From: Alphaproteobacteria bacterium
GTDB taxonomy: Bacteria > Pseudomonadota > Alphaproteobacteria > SHVZ01
Direction: 5' to 3'
DNA length: 33,886 bases
NCBI GenBank assembly: GCA_009694025.1
Contig: SHVZ01000038.1
Coordinates: forward strand, 1 to 33,886
The notes beneath the pieces were generated by a model, which did no database searches, was not told the origin of the DNA, and saw only the letters and a program-made list of their open reading frames with translations. Below are positions 32,016 to 33,886 of the stretch, piece by piece; position 1 is the first letter of the stretch; the number at the start of each line of letters is the position of its first letter. The translations under genes were made by a program, and so were the position numbers.

Positions 32016-33599
32016 TCAGCCCTTGATCCAGACGTTCGACATGCGCGGGATGCGGAAGGGCTTGAAGTCCTCCACATTGGCGCGCACGGCCTGGATCTTG
32101 GTCAGGGAACCGAAAGGCAGCGCCAGGACCTGGTCGAGAATGCGGGCCTGGGCGCGGGCGAAGGCGGCCTTGCGCTCCTCCAGGGTCTTGCCGTCGGTCA
32201 GCGCGGTGAAGGCCTTCATGAACTCTTCGTCCGGCACGTTGCCCTTCGGCTTATAGGTGTTGAACGGATGCGCATGAAAGCGCAGCGCCGCGACACCGCC
32301 CAACGAGGTGTTGGTGCCGTAGCCGGTGAAGAAGAAGTTCCAGCCGTCGGTGGTGTTCTGCTGCTTCTGCACGGACGCCGGCCAGTCCATCACCAGGAGC
32401 TCGGCGTTGATGCCGACGGCCTTCAGCTGCTCGGACATGACCAGCGCCGCCGTGTACATGTTGGTGTAGTCCTGGTTGGTGAGAAGGATGACCTTCTCGC
32501 CCTTGTAGCCGGCTTCGGCCAGGAGCTGCTTCGCCTTGGCCGCGTTCTTCTGGTTGTAGGTCTCCTTCCCGGCTTCGGTGTAGAAGGCCTGGCCCGGATA
32601 CTGGAAGCCGATGTTGAGCTTGTAGGCGCCGTCGGTCGCCGCCTCCATCAGCTCTTCCATGTCCATGGCCGCCTGGATCGCCTGGCGGACCTTGACGTTG
32701 TCGGTCGGCGGGAACGACAAGTTGGGCGTCGCGATCTGGACCCAGAAGTTGTTGAGCGGCTTCAGGACGATGTTCTTGTTGTTCTTGAGTCGCGCCTGGG
32801 CCTTGGCGGGGATGTCCTCGACCGCGTGGAACTCGCCGGTCTCGAGGCCGGCGACGCGAGCGCCGGGCTCGGTGACGATGCGCATGTTGACGGTGTCAAC
32901 GCAGGCGACCTTGTAGCCGCCGAAGCCGTTGGTGGTGGGGAAGCGCTTGTCCGGATTGTAGCCGTCATAGCGCTTCAGCTTCACGTGGCTGTCGGCGATG
33001 AACTCGACGAACTCCCAGGGGCCGGTACCGACGGTCTTGAGCTGCATCGGCGCCGCATCGGCGTTCTCACGCGGCACGATGACGATCGGAACCGAGAAGG
33101 AGCTCAAGTTCTCGAGGAAGGTCGGCTGCGCCTTGTTCATCTTGAGGACGAATGTGGCGGCGTCCGGGGCCTCCCACTTGTCGACGACGTCGAGAATGCC
33201 CTTGTCGATGCCGATCTTCTTGTAGCGGTCGAACGTGGCCATCACGTCGTCCGAGGTCATCGGCTTGCCGTTGTGGAACTTCACCCCCTGACGGAGCTTG
33301 AAGGTGTACATCATGCCGTCCGGCGCCGAGATGACCTCCTGGGCCAGCTCCGGGATCGGGCTCATGTTCTCGTCGCGGGTCATCAGCGACTCGAACATGT
33401 TCATCGCGACGTTACGGGTCGAGATGGTCGACGAAGTGTGCTGGTCCAGGCTGTTGACCTTCGCCTCCTGGGCGAAGACTAGGTTGCCGCCGGTTTTCCC
33501 GCAGGAAAACTGCTGCGCCGAGGCCGGTGTCGCGACGAGCGCCAGGGCCGAGGCGGCCCCCAGCAACGCGCTCCGGAACACGAGATCAGACGTGCGCAT
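32016..33599 (-). CDS. ABC transporter substrate-binding protein, family 5 (DppA/OppA-like)
   Basis: Periplasmic binding protein, 527 aa. Signal peptide 1-28 (FRSALLGAASALALVATPASA). SBP_bac_5 marks: LVFAQEAKVNSLDQHTSSTI, NMFESLMTRDENMSPIPELAQ, YTFKLRQGVKFHNGKPMTSDDVMATFDR, and the C-terminal lobe with AKQLLAEAGYKGEKVILL. Ligands of this family include peptides, nickel, sugars and glutathione; the ligand here is unknown. The ATG at 33599 has a strong AAGGAGG. First gene of the transporter operon. Confidence 0.93.
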   Translation of the reverse strand: MRTSDLVFRSALLGAASALALVATPASAQQFSCGKTGGNLVFAQEAKVNSLDQHTSSTISTRNVAMNMFESLMTRDENMSPIPELAQEVISAPDGMMYTFKLRQGVKFHNGKPMTSDDVMATFDRYKKIGIDKGILDVVDKWEAPDAATFVLKMNKAQPTFLENLSSFSVPIVIVPRENADAAPMQLKTVGTGPWEFVEFIADSHVKLKRYDGYNPDKRFPTTNGFGGYKVACVDTVNMRIVTEPGARVAGLETGEFHAVEDIPAKAQARLKNNKNIVLKPLNNFWVQIATPNLSFPPTDNVKVRQAIQAAMDMEELMEAATDGAYKLNIGFQYPGQAFYTEAGKETYNQKNAAKAKQLLAEAGYKGEKVILLTNQDYTNMYTAALVMSEQLKAVGINAELLVMDWPASVQKQQNTTDGWNFFFTGYGTNTSLGGVAALRFHAHPFNTYKPKGNVPDEEFMKAFTALTDGKTLEERKAAFARAQARILDQVLALPFGSLTKIQAVRANVEDFKPFRIPRMSNVWIKG

Positions 33600-33662
33600 A
33601 GTGCCTCCTTAGCTCCCCTCTACAGGACCGCAGAATCGCCGCCCTGGGTCGATTTTCCAATC

Positions 33663-33692
33663 AGCTTATCGAAGGTGCGGAGCGCTGCACAA
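33663..33692 (-). promoter_or_regulatory. Candidate promoter of the peptide transporter operon
   Basis: On the minus strand TTGTGC (33692-33687) and TAAGCT (33668-33663) are separated by 18 bp, about 65 bp upstream of the binding-protein ATG. The match is moderate. The rest of the 33600-33784 gap shows the IS end described separately. Confidence 0.35.
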
Positions 33693-33740
33693 GGCGAAAG
33701 CGTCGGGCGCCGAACAGCTTGCCGGGCGGCCCCCTGAAGC

Positions 33741-33886
33741 TAGTACCCGCTATGCCTGAAGCGTGAGTCGTGATTCAAGGGGGCATGGCGAGAGGCATCC
33801 CTGAAGCGACCCCGATCATACTGAAGGAAGATGAGCGTGCCCGGCTCGAAGGGTTGGCGCGCTCGACGAAGACGGAGCACCGGTTG
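33741..33886 (+). mobile_element. Left end of an IS630-type insertion sequence (cut by window edge)
   Basis: Inferred from the transposase start that follows. A TA dinucleotide at 33741-33742, the target type of IS630 elements, precedes the putative end. The octamer CCTGAAGC occurs three times (33733, 33755, 33800) around this end. The other end is outside the window, so the exact border and terminal repeats cannot be confirmed. Confidence 0.35.
33785..33886 (+). CDS. IS630 family transposase, N-terminal fragment (runs off the window)
   Basis: 34 codons are visible from an ATG with AAGGGGG upstream. The peptide MARGIPEATPIILKEDERAR and the following LEGLARSTKTEHRL match the N-terminus of IS630-type transposases, which precedes their helix-turn-helix region. 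The catalytic DDE part lies outside. It reads divergently from the peptide transporter operon, 186 bp upstream of it. Confidence 0.72.
   Translation, partial: MARGIPEATPIILKEDERARLEGLARSTKTEHRL

Noticed and set aside
1-33886. CRISPR arrays, rRNA and tRNA genes, plasmid or phage modules
   Set aside because: No regularly spaced repeats, no cloverleaf-like or rRNA-like segments and no phage or replication genes were seen; only the IS630 fragment is mobile-element related.

Overview
The window is high-GC DNA (roughly two-thirds G+C in most genes) from an alphaproteobacterium, most likely of the Rhodospirillales type. The evidence is a set of alphaproteobacterial landmarks: an ntrY-ntrX two-component pair whose NtrX lacks the sigma54-contact loop, the block hemW / rdgB / rph divergent from hrcA-grpE, tripartite tricarboxylate transporters, and CHASE2-type adenylate cyclases. 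About 30 protein genes are packed tightly with many ATGA/GTGA/TGATG overlaps. I see no rRNA, tRNA or CRISPR array.

Layout. (1) 1-5018, minus strand: a purine permease of the AzgA type (its C-terminus runs off the left edge) downstream of ntrY-ntrX. (2) 5109-10175: housekeeping. On the minus strand rph, a GNAT acetyltransferase, rdgB and hemW form one overlapping operon; on the plus strand hrcA and grpE diverge from it. (3) 10304-13825: a small secreted protein convergent with a tctC-tctB-tctA solute uptake operon that carries a perfect 15-bp inverted repeat between receptor and permease genes. (4) 14008-18343, minus: a metabolic operon (Gfo/Idh/MocA oxidoreductase, a 44-residue small ORF, CocE-type hydrolase, aldo/keto reductase, YbaK-type deacylase). 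(5) 18481-21624: a P1-family self-processing peptidase with a startling AT-rich patch inside the gene, then an ArsR-type regulator divergent from an MFS transporter whose start codon abuts a 25-bp palindrome. (6) 21602-27954, minus: a secretion/signalling module described below. (7) 28033-33599, minus: a DppABCDF-like peptide ABC transporter. (8) 33785-33886: the first 34 codons of an IS630-type transposase at the right edge.

The most interesting unit is region 6. A periplasmic AMIN-like/TPR protein ending in an outer-membrane beta-barrel resembles Slam (type XI secretion) proteins. It is followed by a large exported protein with an N-terminal FecR domain and a C-terminal TbpB-like barrel domain, the kind of domain Slam proteins translocate, and then by a CHASE2-class III adenylate cyclase whose start codon touches the stop codon of the fecR-domain gene. 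Directly upstream of the fecR-domain/cyclase pair are two CRP-type palindromes, one a perfect TGTGA-N6-TCACA, with a plausible -10 element placed as in a class II CRP promoter. The sequence therefore suggests a cAMP feedback loop wired to a surface or secreted sensor protein. This is inference from architecture and sites.

The second strong anomaly is 18874-18950, where GC content falls to about 30% (23 of 77 bases) inside the P1 peptidase gene while the reading frame and the family-conserved protein sequence are kept.
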